A DNA stretch of 64,000 nt from Bradyrhizobium sp. Its GTDB lineage: Bacteria > Pseudomonadota > Alphaproteobacteria > Rhizobiales > Xanthobacteraceae. Where the stretch lies: NCBI RefSeq assembly GCF_027451485.1, contig NZ_DAIDJE010000044.1, forward strand, positions 1 to 64,000. Direction: 5' to 3'. A program made the position numbers and the translations under genes. How positions within the stretch are numbered: position 1 is the stretch's first letter; each line of letters begins with the position of its first letter. This document shows, piece after piece, positions 1 to 8,634 of the stretch. The notes below the pieces were generated by a model. That model was not told the origin of the DNA. It was given only the letters and a program-made list of their open reading frames with translations, and did no database searches.

Positions 1-101
1 GTCGAAAATCGGCCGACCGGCAGGCGCCCAGAGGCTGGCGATCCGGGGGCGGCTCTGATACATGAAAGCCGAGTTGACGCTTCACAGAAGCGAAATACTC
101 C

Positions 102-178
102 GGTCCCGTAGCTCAGCTGGATAGAGCGACGGTTTCCTAAACCGTAGGTCGCATGTTCGAGTCATGCCGGGATCGCCA
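102..178 (+). tRNA. tRNA-Arg (anticodon CCU)
   Basis: The acceptor stem GGTCCCG pairs with CGGGATC through one G-U pair and is followed by discriminator G and an encoded CCA. The D-arm has the canonical TAGCTCAGCTGGATAGAGC form. The anticodon stem ACGGT/ACCGT closes a seven-base loop TTCCTAA, which gives anticodon CCT and so reads the rare Arg codon AGG. The T-loop TTCGAGT is normal. The preceding 100 bases hold no gene I can support. Confidence 0.95.
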
Positions 179-195
179 TTCTTTCAGCTGTTCGG

Positions 196-876
196 ATGAA
201 AGCTGATAGCCCGCAGCAACTGACGTTCGAAGCCGGAAAGTCCGGGCCGCTCTCCGCGCTCGTGCTGCGTCCCGAGGCGTCACGCGCCTGCTTCGTCTTC
301 GCCCATGGCGCGGGTGCCGGAATGGCCCATTCCTTCATGGCGACGTTTGCGGGAGGCCTTTGCGGGCGCGGGATTGCCAGCCTGCGCTATCAATTCCCCT
401 ACATGGAAAAGGGCAGCAAGCGGCCGGATGCGCCGGCCGTCGCGCAGGCAGCTGTGCGCGCCGCCGTCACGGAAGCCGGACGAATCTTCCCGCGTCTTCC
501 ATTGATCGCCGGCGGCAAATCCTTTGGCGGCCGCATGACCTCGCAGGCGCAGGCGGCGTCTCCCTTGCCGGGCGTGCGCGGCATCGCTTTTGTCGGCTTT
601 CCCTTGCATCCGGCGGGAAAACCGTCGACTGACCGCGCCGATCACCTTGCCGGGATCGATATTCCCATGTTGTTCCTGCAGGGAACGCGTGACACCCTGG
701 CCGAAGTGGCGCTGATCGGCCCGGTCGTGCAACACCTCGGTCCGCGCGCGACCTTGCATCTGGTCGAAGGCGCCGATCATTCCTTCCACGTGCTGGCGCG
801 CTCGGGCCGCAATGACGTCGAGGTGATGAACCAGATGATCGATGCGTTCGCCCGCTGGATGGATTCGGTCGTCTGA
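196..876 (+). CDS. KANL3/Tex30-like alpha/beta hydrolase
   Basis: This is a cytoplasmic alpha/beta-fold hydrolase of 226 residues with the short form typical of the KANL3/Tex30 and dienelactone-hydrolase-like group. The oxyanion region AHGAGAGM lies at about residues 36-43. The nucleophile elbow GGKSFGG gives Ser109, the acid is probably Asp166 in QGTRDT, and His195 lies in GADHSF, so the whole triad is present. There is no signal peptide. The substrate cannot be deduced. It starts 17 bases after the tRNA-Arg and appears to stand alone. Confidence 0.85.
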   Translation: MKADSPQQLTFEAGKSGPLSALVLRPEASRACFVFAHGAGAGMAHSFMATFAGGLCGRGIASLRYQFPYMEKGSKRPDAPAVAQAAVRAAVTEAGRIFPRLPLIAGGKSFGGRMTSQAQAASPLPGVRGIAFVGFPLHPAGKPSTDRADHLAGIDIPMLFLQGTRDTLAEVALIGPVVQHLGPRATLHLVEGADHSFHVLARSGRNDVEVMNQMIDAFARWMDSVV

Positions 877-893
877 ATGCGGCAACCAGGCCT

Positions 894-1178
894 TCAACAC
901 CCGCGGCAGATGCCGTGGATCTGCCGGTCCAGCGCCTGGTCTTCCTGCTTCATCTGCTCGAGCGCTTCCATGGTCGCATCGCGACGCGGCTCAGGAGGCT
1001 TTCGTTTGGCGGCCAGTTCGGCCTCCTGCCGCTGATAGCAGGCTTCGCGCTCTGCCTTAGCCTGGATGAACCGGCATTGTTCCACTGCAGTCGCGGGAGC
1101 AACGCTCACCATCAGCCCGGCGCAAGTCACAAGGGCGGCGAGCGTGAAGGCGAGACCTTTCGTTCGGACGGAGATCAT
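894..1178 (-). CDS. small exported hypothetical protein
   Basis: This 94-residue protein has an N-terminal signal peptide: basic MISVRTKG, a hydrophobic stretch, then an ATA-V type cleavage region near residues 28-32. The mature part is about 60 residues, charged and helical. It carries four cysteines, two of them in the terminal CRGC, so disulfides are possible in the periplasm. I do not recognise a family with a known role. It lies convergent to the upstream hydrolase and divergent from the ABC substrate-binding gene. Confidence 0.6.
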   Translation of the reverse strand: MISVRTKGLAFTLAALVTCAGLMVSVAPATAVEQCRFIQAKAEREACYQRQEAELAAKRKPPEPRRDATMEALEQMKQEDQALDRQIHGICRGC

Positions 1179-1338
1179 GCGCTGCTTTCATATTCGGCTG
1201 CGGTGCTGCCGACGGTGGTGATGCCGATCTTCGATAGCAAAAAATGTCAGCCCGGGGCATTATATTCCCCTGATCCACCGGAAATCCGACTTGAAATTCA
1301 CATCCATCGAAAAACCTGCGTCCCGCCTGAAAAGCCGG

Positions 1339-2343
1339 ATGAAGGCGTTTGAACTCTTTTTCCTGACTTTGGTGCTGACGCTGACCATCAGCGTGAGCGC
1401 GCGAGCCGATGATGCTCTCAAGGCGCGGGTCGGCGTCTTGAAATTGTCGTCATCGGCGCCGGTCTTCATCGCGCAGGACAAGGGATATTTTCGCGATGCG
1501 GGTCTCGACATCGACCTGAAATTCTTCGATGCGGCGCAGCCGATTGCGGTGGCGACGACCTCGGGCGATGTCGATATCGGTGTCACCGCCTTCACCGCCG
1601 GGCTTTATAACCTTGCCGGCAAGGGCACGCTGAAGGTGATCGGCGGCATGAGCCGCGCAAAGGCCGGCTATCCGCTGATCGGCTATTTCGCCAGCAACAA
1701 GGCCTATGCCAATGGCCTGAAGACGCCGAAGGATCTCGCCGGCAAGCGCGTCGCGGTGACGCAGATCGGCTCCAGCTTCCATTACTCGCTCGGGCTTCTG
1801 GCCGATCGCGACGGCTTCAGGCTTTCCGACATCCGGGTGGTGCCGCTGCAGTCGCTGTCGAATGTCGCCGCTGCGCTGAAGGGAGAGACCGTCGATGCCG
1901 CCTTGCTGCCGGTCTCGGCCGCGCGCAAATTGATGGACGACGGCGGGGCAAAACTGCTCGGCTGGGTCGGTGATGAGACGCCGTGGCAGGTGGGCGCAGT
2001 GTTCGCTTCGCCGAGGACGCTTGAGAAAAAAGCGCTCGTGACGAAATTTCTTGCGGCGATCGCCCGCGCCGACCGCGAATATCATGACGTCATCCTCGCA
2101 GCCGTCGCCGGCGGCAAGGCACCAATCAACGACAAGACCCGGCCGCTGCTCGAGATCATCGCCAAGTACACCAATCTGCCGCTCGAACAGGTGGTCGGCA
2201 ATTGCGCCTATATCGATCCCGAGGGAAGGCTGGACGTCAAGAACGTCGCCCACCAGATCGCGTGGTTGCAGGGCGAGGGTTTTGTCGACAAGGGTGTCAC
2301 GGTCGATGCGATCATCGCCAAGGATTTCGTGAAGCCGGATTGA
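1339..2343 (+). CDS. ABC transporter substrate-binding protein, NMT1/SsuA-like
   Basis: This is a periplasmic binding protein of the NMT1/THI5/SsuA/TauA superfamily, about 334 residues. A Sec signal runs MKAFELFF to SARADD. The mature start reads RVGVLKLSSSAPVFIAQDKGYF, the typical first strand and helix of the fold. The ATG at 1339 puts the signal peptide at the N-terminus, although an in-frame TTG at 1291 would add 16 residues. The ATPase and permease genes follow, making a complete importer. Families of this type carry sulfonates, nitrate, pyrimidines or aromatic acids. The gentisate genes next door make an aromatic acid plausible, but that is inference. Confidence 0.88.
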   Translation: MKAFELFFLTLVLTLTISVSARADDALKARVGVLKLSSSAPVFIAQDKGYFRDAGLDIDLKFFDAAQPIAVATTSGDVDIGVTAFTAGLYNLAGKGTLKVIGGMSRAKAGYPLIGYFASNKAYANGLKTPKDLAGKRVAVTQIGSSFHYSLGLLADRDGFRLSDIRVVPLQSLSNVAAALKGETVDAALLPVSAARKLMDDGGAKLLGWVGDETPWQVGAVFASPRTLEKKALVTKFLAAIARADREYHDVILAAVAGGKAPINDKTRPLLEIIAKYTNLPLEQVVGNCAYIDPEGRLDVKNVAHQIAWLQGEGFVDKGVTVDAIIAKDFVKPD

Positions 2344-2357
2344 GCGGCCGCGCGGCT

Positions 2358-2455
2358 TCGTCCTTGGAGACACCGCGTTGCGGCTCCTCAGGATGAGCAG
2401 ATGGTGCTATCCCCGTCCGTGAAAATCTCTCCTCACGGGGAGAAGGGCGAAGCCC
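2358..2455. repeat. palindromic intergenic repeat
   Basis: The gap between the binding-protein and ATPase genes holds three small dyads in a row: CCGC-GTT-GCGG inside a longer imperfect hairpin ending CTCCTCAGGATGAG, then TCTCC-TCAC-GGGGAGA, then GGGC-GAA-GCCC. This arrangement resembles dispersed palindromic (REP-like) elements common between rhizobial genes. It may lower transcription or stabilise mRNA between the first gene and the rest of the operon. Confidence 0.5.
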
Positions 2456-2465
2456 GCCTCGAACC

Positions 2466-3269
2466 ATGAGGACCGACAACAGCAGGCTGAACCGAGTGGA
2501 CCTGATCGCCAATCACATCTCGCATCGATTCGGCACGCTCAATGTGCTCGACGCCGTCTCGTTCACCGTTCGAGCCGGCGAAGTGGTCGCCGTCGTCGGT
2601 CCTTCCGGCTGCGGCAAGAGCACGCTGCTGTCGATCCTCGGCGGGCTGTTGCAGCCATCCTCAGGCGCGGCGGAATTGCGGGGCGCGGCTTCGCCGCAAA
2701 GTCTCAATCCGCTGACCTTCGTGTTTCAGGATTTCGCACTTCTGCCCTGGTGCACGGTTGCGGAAAATATCGAATTCCCGCTCTGCCATGCGATGTCGGA
2801 TTCCGCCGCGCGGCGTGCCGTCGTCGACGATGTCCTGCGCCGCATCGGTCTGTCGGATTTTCGTACCGCCTATCCGAAGCAGCTTTCCGGCGGCATGCGT
2901 CAGCGTGTCGGCATTGCACGTGCGATCGCCGTGAGGCCTGCGATCCTGCTGATGGATGAGCCGCTGTCAGCGCTCGATTCGCAGACCCGCGAATTGCTGA
3001 TGGAGGATTTCAGCCGGCTGCTGGCGGAGGCCGCGATGGGTGCGGTCTATGTCACCCACAATCTCGAAGAAGCGGTGCGGCTGGCGGATCGCATTGTCGT
3101 GCTGTCGCGCCGTCCCGGCCGTGTTCGCGAGGTCGTCAGCATTCCGTTGACGCGCGCCGAGCGTGGCGAGATCCGCGGGCGCGAAAAGCTCACGGCGTTG
3201 CAAGCCGAACTTTGGTCGCTGATCCGGAGCGAGGCGATCGACGCCGAACGCGAGGTCCAGGATGCTTGA
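2466..3269 (+). CDS. ABC transporter ATP-binding protein, SsuB/TauB-like
   Basis: This is the nucleotide-binding subunit (267 residues) of the importer formed with the flanking genes. All ABC motifs are present: Walker A GPSGCGKST at residues 45-53, Q-loop VFQDF, signature LSGGMRQR, Walker B ILLMDEPLSALD and the switch histidine in YVTHN. The short D-loop region and lack of a C-terminal regulatory domain fit the nitrate/sulfonate/taurine class. Its last eight bases overlap the start of the permease gene, so the two are co-translated. Confidence 0.92.
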   Translation: MRTDNSRLNRVDLIANHISHRFGTLNVLDAVSFTVRAGEVVAVVGPSGCGKSTLLSILGGLLQPSSGAAELRGAASPQSLNPLTFVFQDFALLPWCTVAENIEFPLCHAMSDSAARRAVVDDVLRRIGLSDFRTAYPKQLSGGMRQRVGIARAIAVRPAILLMDEPLSALDSQTRELLMEDFSRLLAEAAMGAVYVTHNLEEAVRLADRIVVLSRRPGRVREVVSIPLTRAERGEIRGREKLTALQAELWSLIRSEAIDAEREVQDA

Positions 3270-4095
3270 CCGCGCCGGAGAAAAGTCCCAGGCGCTGCAA
3301 GCTGGCGGCGATAACCTGCGCAAGGTTGCATTTCGCGGCGGCGGCTTCTCGCCGAAAACCTCGCGCTATGCCGGCCTGCTCGCGCTCGCCGTCGTCATCG
3401 TGCTTTGGCAAGCCGCCGGCAGCCTGTCGCTGGTCAATCCGATATTCCTGCCGAGCCCGCTTGCGATCGCGCGCGCCATCGTTCAACTCGCCTCGTCAGG
3501 CGCGCTCTGGCAGCATCTCGCTTATTCGATGATGCGGATCGGCACGGGCTGGCTGCTCGGCACCGTGGCCGGAATCATCGTCGGCTTTGCGATCGGGCTC
3601 TCGACGTTGGCGCGCAGCGTCGGCATCACCTTCATCTCGGCGCTGTTTCCGATCCCCAAGATCGCGCTGCTGCCGCTTCTGATCCTCTGGCTCGGCATCG
3701 GCGAGGAGCCGAAGATCGCGACCATTGCGCTCGGCGTTTTCTTCTCCACCGCGATCTCGGTCTATAGCGGCGTCGATGCCGTGCCGCGCAACCTCATTCG
3801 GATGGCGCAGAGCTTCAATGTCCCGTTCCTGACGATCGTTCGCCGCGTGGTCTGGCCCGGCGCCCTGCCGTCGATCCTTGCGGGCTTTCGTATTACCGCG
3901 TCGATCGCGCTGCTGCTCGTCGTCAGCGCCGAAATGATCGGCGCCGAATACGGCATCGGCGCATTCGTGCTACAGGCCGGCAATCTGATGCAGACCGATC
4001 AGCTGCTCGCCGGAGTGGTCATCCTGTCGCTGTTTGGCCTTTTGGTCGGATGGCTGATCAGCCGGCTCGAGAAGCGGCTGTTGCATTGGCGGTGA
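3262..4095 (+). CDS. ABC transporter permease, SsuC/TauC-like
   Basis: This inner-membrane permease of 277 residues has about six transmembrane helices. The first spans roughly residues 37-57, after a basic cytoplasmic N-terminus. The cytoplasmic coupling loop (EAA-like) lies around VPRNLIRMAQSFNVP and ends with the conserved VVWPGALPSILAGFR. Architecture and length match the BPD_transp_1 permeases of nitrate/sulfonate importers. It overlaps the ATPase gene by eight bases, and no further operon gene follows on this strand. Confidence 0.9.
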   Translation: MLDRAGEKSQALQAGGDNLRKVAFRGGGFSPKTSRYAGLLALAVVIVLWQAAGSLSLVNPIFLPSPLAIARAIVQLASSGALWQHLAYSMMRIGTGWLLGTVAGIIVGFAIGLSTLARSVGITFISALFPIPKIALLPLLILWLGIGEEPKIATIALGVFFSTAISVYSGVDAVPRNLIRMAQSFNVPFLTIVRRVVWPGALPSILAGFRITASIALLLVVSAEMIGAEYGIGAFVLQAGNLMQTDQLLAGVVILSLFGLLVGWLISRLEKRLLHWR

Positions 4096-4184
4096 CCGTG
4101 AGCCCCAACAATGGTCGTCAAGCGGCCTAGCCGTTCTTCAAACGGCTATGCCCGGCCATCAAAGGGTTGAGTGACGGCGGGTTG

Positions 4185-5225
4185 TTATGCGTTGCCGCGA
4201 TCCTCGCGGAACAGGTCGAGCTTCTGCTGCACCGGGCGGTCGGAGAAGGAGAACAGCACCGAATCCGCGTCGGCCTCGTGGGTGACCCAGTGCCAGCTCG
4301 GCACCACGAACAGGTCGCGCGGCCCCCATTCAAAGGTCTGGTCACCGATCCTTGTGCGGCCCTTGCCTTCGATCGCGGCGAACACGGTCGCGTCTGTCGA
4401 GCGATAGCGCGCGGTCTTGAAGCCCTTCGGCAGCAGCTGAATGAAGGTGCCGATGGTCGGCATCGCGAAGTCGCCGGTTTCGGGGTTGGAGAACTTCAGC
4501 TTCAAGCCGTGGCAGGCGTCCCATTCGTCGCGCTGCCTGGCAGTCTCCAGCGCCTCGCGCGTGTAGGAATAGGGATAATTGAAGATCGGCGAAGTCTTCG
4601 ATTTGCGCTTCTCGTCGACTGGCAGCAGGTTGCGGCCGTAACGCGCAAAGCTGTCGCCGGCGACGCGGGTGATCTTCTGCTGGTCTTCCTTCAGGCCTTC
4701 CGCGAAGGAGGCATCGAAGAATTTCACCATCGGAATGTCGAGGCCATCGAGCCAGAACATCGGCTCCTTGGTTTCGTTGGAATGATCGTGCCAGGTCCAG
4801 GCCGGCGTGATGACGAAATCGCCCGGCGACATCGCGGTGCGCTCGCCATCGACCGAGGTAAAGGCGCCCTTGCCTTCGAGCACGAAACGCAGCGCCGACT
4901 GGCTGTGCCGGTGTGCGGGGGCGATATCGCCCGGCACCACCATCTGCACGCCGGCAAACAGCGAGGTCGTGATCTTCGACTGGCCGCGCAGTCCCGGATT
5001 TTCCAGTACCAGCACGCGCCGCTCGGCTTCCTTGGCGGTGATCAGCTTGCCGGCCTCGTTCATGTAGGCGCGGATGGCGTCGAACTTCCACAAGTGAGGC
5101 TGGCAGGCGCTCTTCGGCTCCGGCGTGATCAGGTCACCGAGCACGTTCCACAGGGCGGAGAGATTTTCGCCGTCGATCTTCTTGTAGAACGCCTCGCGTT
5201 CCGGTGTTTTTTGCACCGCTTCCAT
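4185..5225 (-). CDS. gentisate 1,2-dioxygenase
   Basis: This is a bicupin Fe(II) dioxygenase that opens gentisate to maleylpyruvate. The first cupin carries PAHRHSQSALRFVLEGKG and, downstream, PGDFVITPAWTWHDH, which supplies the metal-binding histidines. A second, degenerate cupin (GDQTFEWGPRDLFVVPSWHW) fills the C-terminus. At about 346 residues the length is normal. A start five codons upstream is possible, but a strong GGGAGGT lies inside that extension at 5232-5238, seven bases before the ATG at 5225, so I use 5225. It is divergent from the isomerase gene and shares its promoter region. Confidence 0.93.
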   Translation of the reverse strand: MEAVQKTPEREAFYKKIDGENLSALWNVLGDLITPEPKSACQPHLWKFDAIRAYMNEAGKLITAKEAERRVLVLENPGLRGQSKITTSLFAGVQMVVPGDIAPAHRHSQSALRFVLEGKGAFTSVDGERTAMSPGDFVITPAWTWHDHSNETKEPMFWLDGLDIPMVKFFDASFAEGLKEDQQKITRVAGDSFARYGRNLLPVDEKRKSKTSPIFNYPYSYTREALETARQRDEWDACHGLKLKFSNPETGDFAMPTIGTFIQLLPKGFKTARYRSTDATVFAAIEGKGRTRIGDQTFEWGPRDLFVVPSWHWVTHEADADSVLFSFSDRPVQQKLDLFREDRGNA

Positions 5226-5258
5226 GGCTCGACCTCCCATAATGTTATCTTGTTCTCA

Positions 5259-5278
5259 ATTGACAGTATACTGCCAAT
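5259..5278. promoter_or_regulatory. inverted repeat, probable MarR operator
   Basis: The sequence ATTGACAGTATACTGCCAAT is a near-perfect 20-base dyad with one mismatched pair, centred in the 113-base gap between the divergent dioxygenase and isomerase genes. The size and central position fit a MarR-family operator, and a marR gene lies in the plus-strand operon. The pairing is inference. Confidence 0.65.
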
Positions 5279-5338
5279 ATGGCTAGCGTCAATCGCGCCC
5301 CTAAAGGGTTACGCGATAAATAAAACGGGAGGTCGTCC

Positions 5339-5971
5339 ATGAAGCTGCACGGCTATTTCCGCAGCAGCGCGTCATATCGGGTCAGAATTGCGTTGAACCT
5401 GAAGGGCTTGAGCGCGGAACACCTGAGCCATCATTTGCGCAGGGGCGAGCAGCACGCTCCCGGCTATCTCGCGATCAATCCGCAAGGGCTCGTTCCAACG
5501 CTGGAAGGGGACGGCGGCTCCGTTCTCACCCAATCGCTTGCGATCATCGAGTGGCTGGATGAGACACATCCCGCACCGCCGCTGTTGCCGAAGGAGCCGC
5601 TGCGGCGCGCGCTTGTGCGTGCCTTCGCGCAAGTGGTGGCCTGCGACATCCATCCGGTGCAGAACCTGAAAGTTCTGGCGCGGCTGCGCGAACTCGGCCT
5701 TGCCGAAGACAAGGTCACGGAATGGGCGGCGTGGGCCAACCGCGAAGGCCTCATGGCCTGCGAAAAGCTGATCGCCAGCGAAGCCGGGCCATTCTGCTTT
5801 GGCGATACGCCGACCCTCGCCGATCTCTGTCTGGTGCCGCAGCTTGCCAATGCGCGCCGGTTCGGCGTCGACGTTGCGGCCTTTCCCCGTTTGCTGAAAG
5901 CGGAATCGGCGGCGAAAGCCCTCAAGGCGTTCGCCGAGGCCGCACCGGAGCGGCAGGCTGATGCAGAATAG
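5339..5971 (+). CDS. maiA: maleylacetoacetate/maleylpyruvate isomerase, zeta-class GST
   Basis: This glutathione-dependent cis-trans isomerase has 210 residues. The N-terminal thioredoxin-like domain has the zeta-class active-site signature RSSASYRVRIALNLKG at about residues 8-23. The helical C-terminal domain carries FCFGDTPTLADLCLVPQ. In this context it should convert maleylpyruvate, the dioxygenase product, to fumarylpyruvate. The tyrosine-pathway role (maleylacetoacetate) is the alternative, and motifs alone do not separate the two. GGGAGG lies nine bases before the ATG. The 3' end overlaps the marR gene by 11 bases. Confidence 0.88.
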   Translation: MKLHGYFRSSASYRVRIALNLKGLSAEHLSHHLRRGEQHAPGYLAINPQGLVPTLEGDGGSVLTQSLAIIEWLDETHPAPPLLPKEPLRRALVRAFAQVVACDIHPVQNLKVLARLRELGLAEDKVTEWAAWANREGLMACEKLIASEAGPFCFGDTPTLADLCLVPQLANARRFGVDVAAFPRLLKAESAAKALKAFAEAAPERQADAE

Positions 5972-6467
5972 GCCCGACATAACGATGGACGCGGTCTACA
6001 CCGCGCCAGGCTATCTGTTTCGCCGGATGCAGCAGATCGCGGTCGCCATCTTCATCGAGGAATGCCGCGATTTCGACCTGACGCCGGTGCAATACGCCGC
6101 GCTGATCGCGATCCGCACCCATCCCGGTATCGACGCGACGCGACTCTCTGCCGTGATCGCCTTCGACCGTTCGACGCTCGGCAGCGTGATCGAGCGGCTG
6201 GAAGCCAAGGGCTATATCGAACGCAAGCCGGCACCAGAGGACAAGCGCGTCAAGCTTCTGTACCTGACCAAGGCCGGCAGCAGCCTGCTTCGCGACATCA
6301 TGCCTGCAGTCGATCGCGCACAGGTGCGGATGTTGCAGCCGCTGAAACCAGCCGATCGCAAGACGCTGCTGGTGCTGCTTGCGCAGCTCGTCGATCTTAA
6401 CAACGAGGCCTCGCGCGTGCCGCTCCGGGCCGAGGATGCGTTGGAGCATTTGGGGAAGGTAGGCTGA
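5961..6467 (+). CDS. MarR-family transcriptional regulator
   Basis: This winged-helix regulator has about 160-168 residues. The DNA-recognition region reads LSAVIAFDRSTLGSVIERLEAKGYIERKP, followed by the wing EDKRVKLLYLTKAG, both diagnostic of MarR. An ATG at 5985 (MDAVYTAPG) is an equally good start. It sits in the gentisate operon, overlapping the isomerase gene and joined to the monooxygenase by TGATG. It probably senses an aromatic acid of the pathway and represses the operon through the 5259-5278 dyad. Confidence 0.88.
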   Translation: MQNRPDITMDAVYTAPGYLFRRMQQIAVAIFIEECRDFDLTPVQYAALIAIRTHPGIDATRLSAVIAFDRSTLGSVIERLEAKGYIERKPAPEDKRVKLLYLTKAGSSLLRDIMPAVDRAQVRMLQPLKPADRKTLLVLLAQLVDLNNEASRVPLRAEDALEHLGKVG

Positions 6468-7660
6468 TGGCGGGTGCTGACAGACAACCGGTCCTGATCG
6501 CGGGCGGCGGCATCGGAGGCCTCGCGGTGGCGTTGGGCCTTGCGCAAAAGGGCATCCGATCAATCCTGCTCGAGAAGGCGTCAGTCCTCGGCGAGATCGG
6601 CGCCGGCATTCAGCTCGGGCCGAATGCATTTCACGCCTTCGACTATCTTGGCGTCGGCGAGGCCGCGCGCAACATGGCGGTCTATGTCGATCAGCTGCGG
6701 CTGATGGATGCAATGACGGCAAAGGAAATCTGTCACGTCGACCTTGGCGATGCGTTTCGCACGCGCTTCGGCAATCCCTATGCCGTGGTGCATCGCGGCG
6801 ATTTGCATGGCGTATTCCTCAAGGCCTGCCGCGATTCCGATCTGATCGATCTGCGCGTCAGCTCGGAGATCACAGGCTATGACCAGGACGGCACGTCGGT
6901 GACCGCACGCCTCGCCTCCGGCGATCGCGTCACCGGTTCGCTCCTGGTCGGTGCAGACGGATTATGGTCGAACATCCGCAAGCAAGTGGTTGGCGACAGC
7001 AAGCCGCGCGTCTCCGGCCACACGACGTATCGCTCGGTGATTCCGACCGAGCAGATGCCGGAAGACCTGCGGTGGAACGCAGCGACGCTGTGGGCCGGAC
7101 CGAAATGCCACCTCGTGCATTATCCGCTTTCGGGCTGGAAGGTGTTCAACCTCGTCGTCACCTGTCACAACGACGCCCCGGAGCCGGTCGCCGGCAAGCC
7201 GGTGCCCCATGACGAGGTGATGAGGGGGTTCGCGCACATCAATGAGCGTGCGCTCGAGATCATCCGCCACGGCACCAACTGGAAACTCTGGGTGCTCTGC
7301 GACCGCGACCCGACCGAGCGCTGGGTCGACGGCCGCGTCGTGCTGCTCGGCGATGCCGCCCATCCCATGCTGCAATATTTCGCGCAAGGCGCCTGCCAGG
7401 CGATGGAAGATGCTGTGTGTCTTTCTCACATGCTCGGCAGCCATGCCGGCGATCACGCCAACGCTCTGGAGAAATACCGCGCGCAGCGTTTCCCGCGCAC
7501 GGCGCGGGTGCAGATGCTGTCGCGCGCCATCGGCGAGCACATCTATCACCCCTCGGGCGAACATGCCCGCTTGCGCAACGCCATCATGGGCGCGAAGTCG
7601 CAAGGCGAATGGTATGGCGATCTCGCCTGGCTCTACGGCGGCACGGGCCTGACGGCGTGA
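6467..7660 (+). CDS. FAD-dependent monooxygenase, 3-hydroxybenzoate 6-hydroxylase-like
   Basis: This is a class A flavoprotein aromatic hydroxylase of 397 residues. It has the Rossmann motif AGGGIGGLAVALG near residue 12, the DG motif GADGLWSNIR, and the second FAD motif GDAAHPMLQYFAQGA. The GDAAHPM motif and the neighbouring gentisate dioxygenase favour 3-hydroxybenzoate to gentisate conversion. Salicylate hydroxylase is the close alternative. The start overlaps the marR stop by one base, so translation is coupled. It is the last gene of the plus-strand operon. Confidence 0.87.
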   Translation: MAGADRQPVLIAGGGIGGLAVALGLAQKGIRSILLEKASVLGEIGAGIQLGPNAFHAFDYLGVGEAARNMAVYVDQLRLMDAMTAKEICHVDLGDAFRTRFGNPYAVVHRGDLHGVFLKACRDSDLIDLRVSSEITGYDQDGTSVTARLASGDRVTGSLLVGADGLWSNIRKQVVGDSKPRVSGHTTYRSVIPTEQMPEDLRWNAATLWAGPKCHLVHYPLSGWKVFNLVVTCHNDAPEPVAGKPVPHDEVMRGFAHINERALEIIRHGTNWKLWVLCDRDPTERWVDGRVVLLGDAAHPMLQYFAQGACQAMEDAVCLSHMLGSHAGDHANALEKYRAQRFPRTARVQMLSRAIGEHIYHPSGEHARLRNAIMGAKSQGEWYGDLAWLYGGTGLTA

Positions 7661-7673
7661 GATCGTGCCAGTC

Positions 7674-8537
7674 TTAAGCGGCCTTGGCCTGCACCGCGTC
7701 GCAGAACTCGGCGAGGCGCTCGGCAAGCCGCAGGGTCGCGGGGCTGGCGTCGGGCGATGCGACCAGTGCGACTTCGGTGCGGTCGATCGGAGAGAAGCCC
7801 TCCTTGGCCGTGAGCACGCGATGGTCAGCCTGGATCGACATTTCCGATAGAATCCCCAAACCCATGCCGGCGGCGATTGCGGCCTGAATGCCGGCAAGGC
7901 TGGAGCTCGAATAGGCCATGTGCCAGGTTCGGCCGGCGCTTTCCAGCGCGTGGATCGCGCCGGCGCGATAGAGACAGCCGAGCGGAAAGCCGATCAGCGG
8001 CACGGAGCCGGCTCTCGCATCGATCGGATGGCTCTTGCTGGTGACCCAGTGCACGCGCTCCGGCCACACGGCGATACCGCCCTTTTCGCCAGCCGTTCGC
8101 TTGAACAGCGCGAGGTCGAGATCGCCGCGCTCGAGATCGCGCTTCAAATTCACGCTTTGATCGGCGCGGACGTCGAGTCGCAGATTGGGGTGGGACCGCG
8201 AAAAGCTCGCCAGCAGCTTGGCCAGCCGATAGGCAGCGAAATCTTCCGGCACCCCGAGCCTCACCGCGCCTTCATTGCCCGGCCGCGCCAGCACGTCACG
8301 GGCCTCTTCTTCCAGGGCGAGAAGTCGCCGCGCATAGAACAACAGCCGCTCGCCGGTTTCAGTCGGCGTCACATCCTTGCCGCTGCGATTAAGAAGCGGC
8401 TGGCCGATATCGTCTTCCAGCCGCTTGATCTGCTGGCTCACGGTGGACTGGGTGCGATGGACGCGCTCCCCAGCGCGGGTGAAGCCGCCAGCGTCCACCA
8501 CCGACACAAAACTGCGCAACAGCTCGAGGTCCAGCAT
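7674..8537 (-). CDS. LysR-family transcriptional regulator
   Basis: This 287-residue LysR protein has an N-terminal winged helix (residues 1-62) in the usual form: LRSFVSVVDAGGFTRAGERVHRTQ and then SQQIKRLEDDIG. The C-terminal periplasmic-binding-like effector domain follows. It is divergent from the EamA exporter gene with a 97-base gap, the classical arrangement for a LysR activator of its neighbour. It is convergent with the gentisate operon and not obviously linked to it. Confidence 0.92.
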   Translation of the reverse strand: MLDLELLRSFVSVVDAGGFTRAGERVHRTQSTVSQQIKRLEDDIGQPLLNRSGKDVTPTETGERLLFYARRLLALEEEARDVLARPGNEGAVRLGVPEDFAAYRLAKLLASFSRSHPNLRLDVRADQSVNLKRDLERGDLDLALFKRTAGEKGGIAVWPERVHWVTSKSHPIDARAGSVPLIGFPLGCLYRAGAIHALESAGRTWHMAYSSSSLAGIQAAIAAGMGLGILSEMSIQADHRVLTAKEGFSPIDRTEVALVASPDASPATLRLAERLAEFCDAVQAKAA

Positions 8538-8634
8538 GAGAGTAAGCCATTTATTTTTCCACTGGATAGTAGTTTATTATTTAATTTCCAAATAGCAAGG
8601 GGCGGACCTAGATCATGGGCAAGGAGAATGCCCC

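Noticed and set aside
1179-1338. TPP riboswitch before the NMT1-type binding protein
   Set aside because: The conserved CTGAGA and the helix pattern of a THI element are not seen in the short leader.
4167-5342. 391-codon plus-strand frame over gentisate dioxygenase
   Set aside because: It is the antisense of a clear bicupin gene, has no ribosome site and no family motif.
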